From Thioalkalivibrio versutus (lineage in GTDB: Bacteria > Pseudomonadota > Gammaproteobacteria > Ectothiorhodospirales > Ectothiorhodospiraceae): a DNA stretch of 64,000 nucleotides. The notes below the pieces were generated by a model. The model did no database searches, was not told the origin of the DNA, and saw only the letters and a list, made by a program, of their open reading frames with translations. Where the stretch lies: contig NZ_MVAR01000005.1 in the NCBI RefSeq assembly GCF_001999325.1, positions 1-64,000 of the forward strand, written 5' to 3'. This document shows positions 7,715 to 15,872 of the stretch, piece by piece (within the stretch, counting starts at the first letter, position 1; every line of letters starts with the position of its first letter). Both the position numbers and the translations under genes were made by a program.

Positions 7715-8458
7715 TCACTCGTGGATGAAGCCACTCAGCTTGCTTTCGATGTTCCGCGGGTTTTCACCTTCCGCAATGGCGATAAGACCTTCCATCAGCA
7801 TTTGCTGGTGTTGCGAGCGGTTCTGAATAATCGACTTCAATTTGTTGGCCACCGGAAGGAACAGCAGGTTGGCCGAGGCAATGCCGTAGATCGTGGCGAC
7901 AAAGGCCGCCGCGATGCCCGCCCCCAGCTTGCTCGGATCCGCGAGGTTCTGCATCACTGCCATCAGGCCCATCACCGCGCCGACAATCCCCAGGGTCGGG
8001 GCATAGATCCCCATGCTCTCGAAGATCTTCGCGCCCTGCAGGTCGAAGTGCTCGCGGTTGTCGAGGTCGGCCTCCATGATCTGGCGAATGGTCTGCGGTT
8101 CACTACCGTCCACCAGCAGTTGCAGTCCCTTGCGGGCAAAGCCGTCGGTCTCCTCGTCGGCCAGCGTCTCCAGGCCTAGCAGGCCTTCCTTGCGCGCGAC
8201 ATGCGACCACTCGACGATCTGCTCGACCGTCGCGCGATTGTCGACCTTCGGTGGCTTGAAGGCCCACGGCAGGATGCGCATACCGTGCATGAAGACCGAC
8301 AGCCGTGCCTGCACCAGGGTCGCCCCCAGGGTCCCCAGCACCACGATCAGGAAGGCCGCGGCATTCCACAGCGCACCCAGGCCACTGCCCTTGGCAATGC
8401 TGCCGCCGAGAACCGCCACCAGCCCCAGGGTAATCCCGATGAGGCTCAGGATATCCAT
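7715..8458 (-). CDS. motC: Flagellar stator protein MotC (MotA family)
   Basis: A 247-residue membrane protein with four predicted helices: about 5-22 and 32-50 near the N-terminus, and about 150-170 and 182-202 after a large cytoplasmic loop. The loop carries the charged region that contacts FliG. The motif GAVMGLMAVMQNLADPSKLGAGIAAAF (third and fourth helices) is typical of MotA/PomA proteins, including the conserved Pro. It lies immediately upstream of motD with a 7-base gap, and 1 base separates its start from the cheB stop. It works with MotD as a stator unit. Confidence 0.94.
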   Translation of the reverse strand: MDILSLIGITLGLVAVLGGSIAKGSGLGALWNAAAFLIVVLGTLGATLVQARLSVFMHGMRILPWAFKPPKVDNRATVEQIVEWSHVARKEGLLGLETLADEETDGFARKGLQLLVDGSEPQTIRQIMEADLDNREHFDLQGAKIFESMGIYAPTLGIVGAVMGLMAVMQNLADPSKLGAGIAAAFVATIYGIASANLLFLPVANKLKSIIQNRSQHQQMLMEGLIAIAEGENPRNIESKLSGFIHE

Positions 8459-8459
8459 G

Positions 8460-9575
8460 TCAGCAGAACCCCTTCACCAGTGCGGGCCCGATTTCGGGCA
8501 GCGGGTACACATGATCGGACAGGCCGGCCTCGGCCACTGCCGCCGGCATCCCGTACACCACGCAGGTCGCCGCATCCTGCGACCACACCTGCGCGCCGGC
8601 GCCCTTCAGCGCCCGCGTGCCTTCGCGGCCATCGGCGCCCATGCCGGTGAGGATCACGGCAAGCACCTGCCCGCGCAGCGCCTCCACGGCGGAACCGAAG
8701 GCCGCATCCACGCTCGGCTTGTAGATGGTGCCCAGGGGGCTCTCCGCGATTCGCACATGCGTCTGGCTGCCGCGCTCCAGCGTTGTCTGCATCCCGCCCG
8801 GGGCCAGCAGCGCCACGCCCGGCTTCAGCACATCACCGTCCTTCGCCTGACGCACCTCGATATTGCACATGGCGTTCAGACGTTCGGCGAAGGCCGGGGT
8901 AAAACTGGCGGGCATGTGTTGCACCAGCAGGATCGGCAGCGGGAAATTCGCCGGGAGCGGCTTCAGCACCTCCTGCAGCGCCACTGGACCGCCGGTGGAG
9001 GTACCAATCAGTACCGCGCGCAACTGCCGTAACGGCGTCGGCGGCCGGGAACTGGCAACCGCCGGAGCCGGCTTGCGCGCATCGGCCGCGGCCTGACGGT
9101 CGGTCTCTTCGCGGCGCGCGGACGGCCGGGCCTCCCGCGCAGGCGTGGTCGTGCCCGGGGCACTGACAGAGCGCGCCCGGCTGCGTGACAACGAGCGCAC
9201 GCGGCGCCGAAGCAGCATGCGCGCGCTGTCCTCGTCCCCCGCCATGTCGCTGAAGCGCTTGGGAAGGAAGTCCACCGCCCCGGCCTCCAACGCATCCAGG
9301 GTCGCCTGGGCTCCCTCGGTCGTGAGACTGGAGAACATCAGGATCGGAAGCGGGCGCTCGGCCATGATCTTGCGCACCGCAGTGATGCCGTCCATCACCG
9401 GCATCTCGATATCCATGGTCACGACATCGGGATCGAGGTCCCGGACCTTGGCGATCGCCTGCTCGCCATTCTCGGCCGAACCTACGACCTCAATGCCGGA
9501 ATCGGAATCCAGGATCTCGGCGATACGCCGACGAAAGAACCCCGAATCGTCAACTACCAGAACCCTGATCGGCAT
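8460..9575 (-). CDS. cheB: Protein-glutamate methylesterase/glutamine deamidase CheB
   Basis: A 371-residue protein. An N-terminal receiver domain has Asp9/Asp10, the phospho-acceptor Asp55 (MDIEMP) and Lys near 105. A roughly 70-residue Arg/Ala/Pro-rich linker follows. The C-terminal methylesterase has the nucleophile Ser in IGTSTGGP, the His in VQHMPASF and the Asp-containing GMGADG motif. CheB removes methyl groups from receptors and deamidates receptor glutamines; phosphorylation by CheA activates it. It is two bases downstream of cheA. No cheR is present in this window. Confidence 0.95.
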   Translation of the reverse strand: MPIRVLVVDDSGFFRRRIAEILDSDSGIEVVGSAENGEQAIAKVRDLDPDVVTMDIEMPVMDGITAVRKIMAERPLPILMFSSLTTEGAQATLDALEAGAVDFLPKRFSDMAGDEDSARMLLRRRVRSLSRSRARSVSAPGTTTPAREARPSARREETDRQAAADARKPAPAVASSRPPTPLRQLRAVLIGTSTGGPVALQEVLKPLPANFPLPILLVQHMPASFTPAFAERLNAMCNIEVRQAKDGDVLKPGVALLAPGGMQTTLERGSQTHVRIAESPLGTIYKPSVDAAFGSAVEALRGQVLAVILTGMGADGREGTRALKGAGAQVWSQDAATCVVYGMPAAVAEAGLSDHVYPLPEIGPALVKGFC

Positions 9576-9577
9576 CC

Positions 9578-11641
9578 TCAGCCCTCGCTCGAGCGCGACG
9601 CGCGGCGCGGTCGACCGGACATTTGCAGTTGCCGCATCAGGATGGTCACCAGGTCGGAGACGTCGAGGATCAGGGCGATGCCCCCATCCCCGGTGATCGT
9701 CGCTCCCGCCAGGCCCTTCACGCCTTGCAGATTCTGGCCGAGCGGCTTGATGACCACCTCTTCCTGCCCCACGAGATCATCCACCACCAGTCCTACCTTG
9801 CGGTCGGCCGTATGGACCACCACTACGTGGGCATCCTTGCGCACCTCGGGCTCGTGCCCAGGCTTCAGCCAGCGCTTGAGGTAATGGACTGGCAGGGCGT
9901 GCTTGCGCACCATGATGACTTCCTGATCATCCACGTAATTCGTCTTGGTCAAATCCAGATCCAGGATCTCGGAGACCGAGGCCAGCGGGATCGCAAAACG
10001 CCGGCCGTCCAGAATCACCATCAGGGCGGGCAGGATCGCCAGGGTCAGGGGCAGCTTCACCCGCAGCGTGGTCCCTACGCCGATCTCGGAATCGATCTCG
10101 ATGGTGCCGTTGAGCTGCGAGATCTTGGTCTTGACCACGTCCATGCCAACCCCGCGGCCGGAGACGTCCGAGATCTCGGTCTTGGTGGAGAATCCGGCCA
10201 TGAAGATGACGTTGAAGGCCTCGCGATCGGTCATGCGTTCGGCCATCGCGGGCTCCATCAGCCCCTTCTCCACCACCTTCCGACGCAGGGCCTGCGGGTC
10301 CATGCCACCGCCGTCGTCCTTGATCAGCAGTGCGATGTGATCACCCTCCTGGGCCGCGCCGAGCACGACCGTACCCTTGCGCGACTTGCCCGCCGCCTCG
10401 CGCACATCGGGCGTCTCGATGCCATGGTCCACAGCATTCCGCACCAGATGCACCAGCGGATCGGACAGGGCCTCGACCAGATTCTTGTCGAGGTCGGTTT
10501 CCTCGCCGAAGATCTCCAGCTCGATCTCCTTGCCCAGATTCCGCGACAGATCGCGGATCACTCGAGGGAAGCGATTGAAGACCTTCTTCACCGGCTGCAT
10601 GCGGGTCTTCATCACCGAGGTCTGCAGGTCGGAGGTCACCAGTGCCAGCGAACTGATCGCCTTGCCCAGTTCGTCGTCGACATGCTGCGAACGCAGCATG
10701 CTCAGCCGGTTTCGTACCAGAACCAGCTCGCCCACCAGGTTCATGATCTCGTCCAGGCGCTCGGTATCCACACGCACGGAGGTCTCGCCCTGCGGAGCCG
10801 AGCGCCCACCGGCCTCGGCCCCGCCGGCGCGGGCACTACCGCCGCCCTGCCCACCGGCAGCCGCCGGTTCCGGCGTTACCGCTTTTTCCGGCTCGGGCGC
10901 CACGGCCGCGGGCTCGGTCGGCAGTGGATCCGCAGGGGCGTCCGCAGCCGGTTCGGGCGATGCCGGACCTCCGCCCTTGGCCTGCAACTCGTCCAGCAAA
11001 TTCTCGAACTCGTCGTCGCTGATCAGATCACCGCCCGAGTCTTCGCTGGCCCCGGCGTCGCCCGGCACGGCCGCGTCCACGGGTGCCGGGGCCCCGTCAC
11101 CATGCAACGTATCCAGCAGGGCCTCGAACTCGTCGTCCGTGATCTCCTCCCCACCGCCCACCATGGCGTCGCCGGGGGCCGAGGCCTGTGGCTCGGGGAC
11201 GGGCTCCGGTTCAGGCGCGGGCGGCGCCCCGGCGGTATCTCCGGCGACATCTTCGTTTTTTGCCATGCGCCGCAGGTCCTCGACCACCGCGGCATCGGCG
11301 GGGGTCGGGTCCACTCCGGAACGCAGATCCCCGAACATGACGTTCAGGGAGTCCAGCACGCGGAGCATGGTGTCCACCAGATGGCTATCGGCACGGCGTT
11401 CGCCGTTGCGCAGCAGATTGAAGACGTCCTCGGCGTGATGACACACCGTCACCAGCGCATCCAGGCTCAAGAACCCGGCGCCCCCCTTGATGGTGTGGAA
11501 GCTTCGAAAGACCGCATTCAACAGATCCCGGTCGTCCGGGTTCTGTTCCAGGTCGATGAGTTGCTCGTTGAGCCCCTCCAGCAGTTCCCCGGCCTCGATC
11601 AGGAAGTCCTGAAGGATCTCGTCATTGGGGTCGATGGCCAT
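9578..11641 (-). CDS. cheA: Chemotaxis histidine kinase CheA
   Basis: A 687-residue kinase. The P1 Hpt domain carries the phospho-accepting His49 (SFHTIKGGAGF). A long acidic Pro/Ala/Glu linker (about 130-290) replaces a clear P2 domain and contains two near-identical 14-residue motifs (167-180 and 207-220). The dimerisation helices (RLDEIMNLVGELVLVRNRL) start near 295. The ATPase domain shows the N box (HLVRNAVDHGIE), G1 (DDGGGMD) and G2 (GRGVGMD) motifs. The C-terminal P5 CheW-like domain completes it. It phosphorylates CheY and CheB. The linker architecture fits ParP/ParC-localised CheA proteins. Confidence 0.96.
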   Translation of the reverse strand: MAIDPNDEILQDFLIEAGELLEGLNEQLIDLEQNPDDRDLLNAVFRSFHTIKGGAGFLSLDALVTVCHHAEDVFNLLRNGERRADSHLVDTMLRVLDSLNVMFGDLRSGVDPTPADAAVVEDLRRMAKNEDVAGDTAGAPPAPEPEPVPEPQASAPGDAMVGGGEEITDDEFEALLDTLHGDGAPAPVDAAVPGDAGASEDSGGDLISDDEFENLLDELQAKGGGPASPEPAADAPADPLPTEPAAVAPEPEKAVTPEPAAAGGQGGGSARAGGAEAGGRSAPQGETSVRVDTERLDEIMNLVGELVLVRNRLSMLRSQHVDDELGKAISSLALVTSDLQTSVMKTRMQPVKKVFNRFPRVIRDLSRNLGKEIELEIFGEETDLDKNLVEALSDPLVHLVRNAVDHGIETPDVREAAGKSRKGTVVLGAAQEGDHIALLIKDDGGGMDPQALRRKVVEKGLMEPAMAERMTDREAFNVIFMAGFSTKTEISDVSGRGVGMDVVKTKISQLNGTIEIDSEIGVGTTLRVKLPLTLAILPALMVILDGRRFAIPLASVSEILDLDLTKTNYVDDQEVIMVRKHALPVHYLKRWLKPGHEPEVRKDAHVVVVHTADRKVGLVVDDLVGQEEVVIKPLGQNLQGVKGLAGATITGDGGIALILDVSDLVTILMRQLQMSGRPRRASRSSEG

Positions 11642-11685
11642 TCAGTCTCTCCGGTCCCGTGGCGCCAGTCGTATGGGGGGCACTG

Positions 11686-12462
11686 CTAGAAGCCCAGGCT
11701 TGATAGCAGATCGTCCACCTCGTCCTGTCCTTGAACGACATCTGCGCTGGAATCTTGAGTCTTGGGCACACTGGGGCCGTGACCCTTGCGGTCCGCCTCG
11801 CGGTCTTCTTCGCCACGATCCAGGGACGCCTCGGCCGCTTCGACCTGCTCCATGCGCCCGCTGGAGAGCCGAATCAGGGTAACGAGGTTCTCTTCGAGGT
11901 CAGTCACCAACTGGATCACCCGGCGAATCACCTGGCCGGTAATGTCCTGATAACTTTGTGCCATCAGCACCTCGGAGAGCAGCCGCCGCAACTCCTCGGC
12001 GTCCTCGCCCGCCTGCCCGAAGAAGCTGTCCAGCTCACGCGCGAAATCGCGGAATTCGTCCACCGAGAGCTGCCGGTTGCGAAACCGCGTCCATTTGGCG
12101 GTCAAGTCGGCCGCCTGCTGGCTGAACGACTCGGCGATCGGCAGGCTCGACTCGATGGCGCCCATCGTGGCGTGCGCGGCCTGCTCGGTCATGGTGACCA
12201 CGTAGTTCAGGCGTTCCTTCGCATCCGGGATCTCCGCCTGCGTCAGCTCCACCAGACGCGAGTCCCCACGGAAACTCTGCAAGGCCTCGTGAAGGTCGCG
12301 CGTCAGCTTGCCCAGTTCATCGAAGAGCTCGCGGTCGTAAGGACGCGCAAGATCCTGCACCAGCGCGCGCGCCGCCGCGTCGTCGCCCGCCTCGAGCGTC
12401 TGCACCAGTTGTCGGGCCAGCTCGAGCTGGCCGTCGCGTGGGGGGTGTTCCTGTTCAGTCAT
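11686..12462 (-). CDS. cheZ: CheY-P phosphatase CheZ
   Basis: A 258-residue helical protein. The catalytic motif SYQDITGQVIRRV (about residues 155-167) matches the family signature with the catalytic Gln of QDxTGQ. The extreme C-terminus DEVDDLLSSLGF matches the conserved CheY-binding tail. The start at 12462 (MTEQEHPP) is preferred over 12510 because AGAGG precedes it and the extra 16 residues are basic and not family-like. CheZ accelerates loss of phosphate from CheY and so terminates the tumble/reversal signal. It sits between cheY and cheA, the usual order. Confidence 0.93.
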   Translation of the reverse strand: MTEQEHPPRDGQLELARQLVQTLEAGDDAAARALVQDLARPYDRELFDELGKLTRDLHEALQSFRGDSRLVELTQAEIPDAKERLNYVVTMTEQAAHATMGAIESSLPIAESFSQQAADLTAKWTRFRNRQLSVDEFRDFARELDSFFGQAGEDAEELRRLLSEVLMAQSYQDITGQVIRRVIQLVTDLEENLVTLIRLSSGRMEQVEAAEASLDRGEEDREADRKGHGPSVPKTQDSSADVVQGQDEVDDLLSSLGF

Positions 12463-12557
12463 GAGGAGCCTCTTGCTGGTACGGCGCCGAAGGAGCCGGG
12501 TCACGCCCACCCGCGCAAGCGAGACGGACGTCGTCCGTATTCACCACCGGGCGATCC

Positions 12558-12950
12558 TTAGCCCTGTGCTTCAATACGTTCGAAGATCTTGTCGATCTTT
12601 TCCTTCAGCGTTTCGGCGGTAAACGGCTTGACCACATAACCGTTCACACCCGCCTCCGCGGCCTCCACGATCTGGTCGCGCTTGGCCTCGGCCGTCACCA
12701 TCAGCACCGGCATCGACTTCAGGTTGGCATCCGCCCGGACGGCCTTCAGCAGGTCGATGCCCGGCATGTTGGGCATGTTCCAGTCGGTAATCAGGAAGTC
12801 GAAATCACCATTTTGCAGCATCGGCAGCGCGGTGCTGCCGTCGTCGGCTTCCTGCGTATTATTGAAGCCAAGATCGCGCAAGAGGTTCTTGATAATGCGC
12901 CGCATCGTGGAAAAATCGTCCACGATGAGAATTTTCATTCCCTTGTCCAC
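12558..12950 (-). CDS. cheY: Chemotaxis response regulator CheY
   Basis: A 130-residue single receiver domain close to enterobacterial CheY. The acid pocket is Asp11/Asp12, the phospho-acceptor is Asp56 ([11 protein letters not shown]), the switch Thr lies in MVTAEA and the Lys in GYVVKPF. Phospho-CheY binds FliM and switches rotation. The start is GTG at 12950 with GGAG seven bases upstream; an internal ATG at 12938 is less well placed. It lies 29 bases after fliA. Confidence 0.95.
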   Translation of the reverse strand: MDKGMKILIVDDFSTMRRIIKNLLRDLGFNNTQEADDGSTALPMLQNGDFDFLITDWNMPNMPGIDLLKAVRADANLKSMPVLMVTAEAKRDQIVEAAEAGVNGYVVKPFTAETLKEKIDKIFERIEAQG

Positions 12951-12979
12951 ACGTCACTCCGGGATTCGTAAGGTGAGTT

Positions 12980-13747
12980 TTAGAATAACTGCAAAGCCGC
13001 GCCGTCTTCGAGCCACGACCCCATGCGCGCGCGCAGCCGAATGACCGCCTGGCTGCGAATCTGGCTCACGCGCGACTCGGTCACGCCCAGAACAGCCCCG
13101 ATCTCGCGCAGATTCAGTTCTTCGGTGTAATACAGCGAAAGCACCAGGCGTTCGCGTTCAGGCAGATCCCCAAGGGCCTCGGCCAACTCCTCGCGAAACT
13201 CGCCAGCCTCAAGGCTACGCGACGGCGAGACTTCCTGCCCCTCGATCACGCGATCGGCCCCGTCATCCCCGCCACCCAGATCGTCCAGTGCAAACAGATG
13301 GGCCCCGGCGTGGTCCTTGAGCATGTCGTAATAGTCATCGATAGGCACGTCCAGCTCGGCCGCCACCTCGCTCCCACGCGCCGCACGCCCCTCGCGGGCC
13401 TCGACACTCTGGATCGCGGCGGCAATACGCCGGCTGTTGCGATGCACCGAACGTGGCGTCCAGTCACTGCGACGCAACTCGTCGATCATCGCGCCGCGGA
13501 TGCGGATTCCGGCGTAGGTGGCAAAGGTCGCCCCCTGCCCGCCCTCGAACTGCCGCGCCGCCTCCAGCAGACCGATCATGCCGGCCTGGATCAGGTCATC
13601 GACCTGGACCGAGGCCGGTAGACGGGCCATCAGGTGGTGCGCAATGCGATGCACCAGTTCAACGTGATCGGCAATCAGCTTCTCGTGTCCACCGGTCGCG
13701 GTGGACGTCGCCTGGTAGCCGGAAAGGCGATTACGCGTCGTCATCAT
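12980..13747 (-). CDS. fliA: Flagellar sigma factor 28, FliA
   Basis: A 255-residue sigma factor of the FliA class. Region 2 (HVELVHRIAHHLMARLPASVQVDDLIQAGMIGLLEAARQF, ATYAGIRIRGAMIDELR) is near the N-terminus. Region 3 (DWTPRSVHRNSR) follows. Region 4 holds the helix-turn-helix (LNLREIGAVLGVTESRVSQIRSQAV). It directs RNA polymerase to late flagellar and chemotaxis genes and is held inactive by FlgM until hook completion. A matching promoter is present upstream of cheW. It overlaps flhG by 4 bases. It starts MMTT; either Met could be used. Confidence 0.95.
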   Translation of the reverse strand: MMTTRNRLSGYQATSTATGGHEKLIADHVELVHRIAHHLMARLPASVQVDDLIQAGMIGLLEAARQFEGGQGATFATYAGIRIRGAMIDELRRSDWTPRSVHRNSRRIAAAIQSVEAREGRAARGSEVAAELDVPIDDYYDMLKDHAGAHLFALDDLGGGDDGADRVIEGQEVSPSRSLEAGEFREELAEALGDLPERERLVLSLYYTEELNLREIGAVLGVTESRVSQIRSQAVIRLRARMGSWLEDGAALQLF

Positions 13748-14568
13748 GCGCTCTGCAGCATTCGTTCCACGAAGAACCCGACGCCCCCGTGGTCACCCCC
13801 ACCGACTGGCCAGCGATCCACCGTGTGTGCCAGGTCGGCAAACGCCTTGCCAGCCGGACTGCCGGGATACTGCTGAACCACCGGCGCCCTTTTCTGCACG
13901 GCCTTGCGCAGATGTTCGTCCATGGGGATATAGCCGGCCAGGTCCAGGACCACCTCCGGCAGGTACTTGCCGCAGACGGTATTGAGTTTCTGCATCAGCC
14001 GCTCCGCCCCCTCGCGTCCGCTGACCATGTTCGTGACCATGCGGAAACGCCGCAGGCCGTGGTCACGGTGCAGCACCTTGATCAAGGCATAGGCATCGGT
14101 AATCGAAGCCGGCTCGTCGCAGACCACCACCAGGGTCTCCTGTACCGCCCGGCAGAACGAAGTCACCGACTCCTGCAGGCCTGCGGCGGTGTCCACGATC
14201 AGGACATCCAGCGGCCTGCGGTAGGCGCTGAAGGCATGGATCAGCCCTGCGTGCTCCGCCGGCGTGAGGTTCGCCATCGCCGCGATACCGGAGGCCGACG
14301 GGACCACCTTCACCCCGTCCGGCCCCTGGACCAGGACATCGTCCAGGCTGTCCACCGCGCCGGTCACCAGATCATGCAGGGTGCGCTCCGGGCGCATCCC
14401 GAGCAACAGGTCCACGTTGGCCAGGCCCAGATCCGCATCGAACAGCATCACCTCGCGGCCCAACCGGGCCAGGCCGACCGCCAGATTGACCGACACGTTG
14501 GTCTTCCCGACCCCGCCCTTGCCCGACGCGACCGCAATGACCTTCAACGGCTTGTTAGTGCGTGGCAT
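13744..14568 (-). CDS. flhG: FlhG/FleN, MinD-type ATPase controlling flagellar number
   Basis: A 274-residue P-loop ATPase. The deviant Walker A SGKGGVGKTN lies at about residues 16-25, followed by DADLGLANVD (switch I) and VLIVDTAAG (Walker B). It ends in a polar tail. In Pseudomonas and Vibrio it restrains FleQ/FlrA and keeps the flagellum number at one or a few, opposite to FlhF. The start at 14568 (MPRTNKP) has AAAGGGG upstream and overlaps flhF by 14 bases; the TTG at 14583 is an alternative. The position between flhF and fliA is the typical one. Confidence 0.93.
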   Translation of the reverse strand: MPRTNKPLKVIAVASGKGGVGKTNVSVNLAVGLARLGREVMLFDADLGLANVDLLLGMRPERTLHDLVTGAVDSLDDVLVQGPDGVKVVPSASGIAAMANLTPAEHAGLIHAFSAYRRPLDVLIVDTAAGLQESVTSFCRAVQETLVVVCDEPASITDAYALIKVLHRDHGLRRFRMVTNMVSGREGAERLMQKLNTVCGKYLPEVVLDLAGYIPMDEHLRKAVQKRAPVVQQYPGSPAGKAFADLAHTVDRWPVGGGDHGGVGFFVERMLQSA

Positions 14569-15829
14569 AACGCCCCTTTCCAACCGGCTGAATCAGTTCC
14601 AGTGTTGCCGGCTCGGTCCCCTGCGCCGGGCGCAGCGGCGCGCGCGAGCGTCGCGGCGGTTCCATTTCGGCCAGCCGTTCGGCAGCCCAGGTCTCACGGG
14701 CATTGCCACCCGCCCGCGCGCCCTCCGCGTCGTCGTCCAGCGCCAGGCGGGTCAGATACCCCGTATCAACCCGGTGAAAATCCTCGGCGATGCGCTGGCC
14801 ATCGCTCACGAACCCAAGTCCCAGGTGCTGATCCAGCAGGACCGACAGGACCTCGCCCAGCTGTTCTGCCTCGTCCAGCTTGGTCAGCACCAGCGCCGAG
14901 GGATCCGCCTTGCGAAACGCCTCCAGCACCCGCCGCAAGGTACTGCCCTGGGTCGTGGCCGACACAACCAACCAGCTCTCGGCACGGATATCCGGCGGCA
15001 GATGCGCGAACAGCGACTCCTCCTCCACCGCGCGCGGCGCCTGCCCGGCGGTATCCACCAGGATCAGGTGGCCATCGTCCACGCGCCGCGCCAGATCGCG
15101 CAGTTCGCGCGCATTCTGCAGCACGCGCACCGAGATCCCCGCCATCTGCGCAAAGGCTTGCAGCTGCCGTGTGGCACCGATGCGCTGGCTGTCCAGGGTC
15201 ACCAGCGTAACCGAATCCGGTCCCATCCGACGGATCTGGCGCAACGCGATCCGTGCCAGCGTGGTGGTCTTGCCGACACCGGTCGGCCCCACCATCGCCA
15301 GCAGCCCGCCCTCGTCCAGGATCGCCGGGCGATGCGTGGCAATCGCACCCGAAAGCCGCGCGCGGAGACGCTCCCAAGCCTGCTCGGGGGAGCTGTCATC
15401 GAGGATGCTGCCCGCCAGGCTGCGGGCCAGCGATTCACTGAAGCCGCGGTCGATCAGGCGGACCTTGCATTCTGCCGCCAGCGGATGACGGGCCGCCCAG
15501 CGAGCCTCGTCACTCTCCGCATACTGACGCGTCATCAGGCTGCGCAGGTCACGCAACTCCTGGCGCATCGCAGTGAGTTCGGGATCGGCCGGCCAGGAAG
15601 GCGCCGCCGAATTCGGGGCGCGGTCGGCGGTGCGCGCCTCGCGGGCCGGGTTTGCAGCCTCCGGCTCGCGAACCGGCTCCGAGGACTCGCCATCCTCCAG
15701 GGCGGCGACCACCTCCAGCCAGCCATCCACCCGGCGACTGGAGAGGATCACGGCATCCTCTCCCTGTTGTTCGCGCACCTGACGCATGGCGTCGCGCATG
15801 TCCCGGGCCCGATATCGTCTGACATTCAT
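14555..15829 (-). CDS. flhF: FlhF, SRP-type GTPase for polar flagellum placement
   Basis: A 424-residue protein. The N-terminal basic/variable domain (about 1-150) is followed by an NG domain. G1 is VGPTGVGKTTTLARIA (about 215-230). DSQRIGA, LVDTAGQ and LTKLDEAEQLG follow in order. FlhF marks the flagellated pole and promotes FliF assembly. The start at 15829 (MNVRRYRARD) has AGGAG upstream and matches family starts; the longer frame to 15853 is not needed. It is followed in overlap by flhG. Confidence 0.94.
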   Translation of the reverse strand: MNVRRYRARDMRDAMRQVREQQGEDAVILSSRRVDGWLEVVAALEDGESSEPVREPEAANPAREARTADRAPNSAAPSWPADPELTAMRQELRDLRSLMTRQYAESDEARWAARHPLAAECKVRLIDRGFSESLARSLAGSILDDSSPEQAWERLRARLSGAIATHRPAILDEGGLLAMVGPTGVGKTTTLARIALRQIRRMGPDSVTLVTLDSQRIGATRQLQAFAQMAGISVRVLQNARELRDLARRVDDGHLILVDTAGQAPRAVEEESLFAHLPPDIRAESWLVVSATTQGSTLRRVLEAFRKADPSALVLTKLDEAEQLGEVLSVLLDQHLGLGFVSDGQRIAEDFHRVDTGYLTRLALDDDAEGARAGGNARETWAAERLAEMEPPRRSRAPLRPAQGTEPATLELIQPVGKGRYATH

Positions 15830-15872
15830 GCTTTGATCTCCTGCGCCGCTCACGCGGCGGAACCCCTATGTC

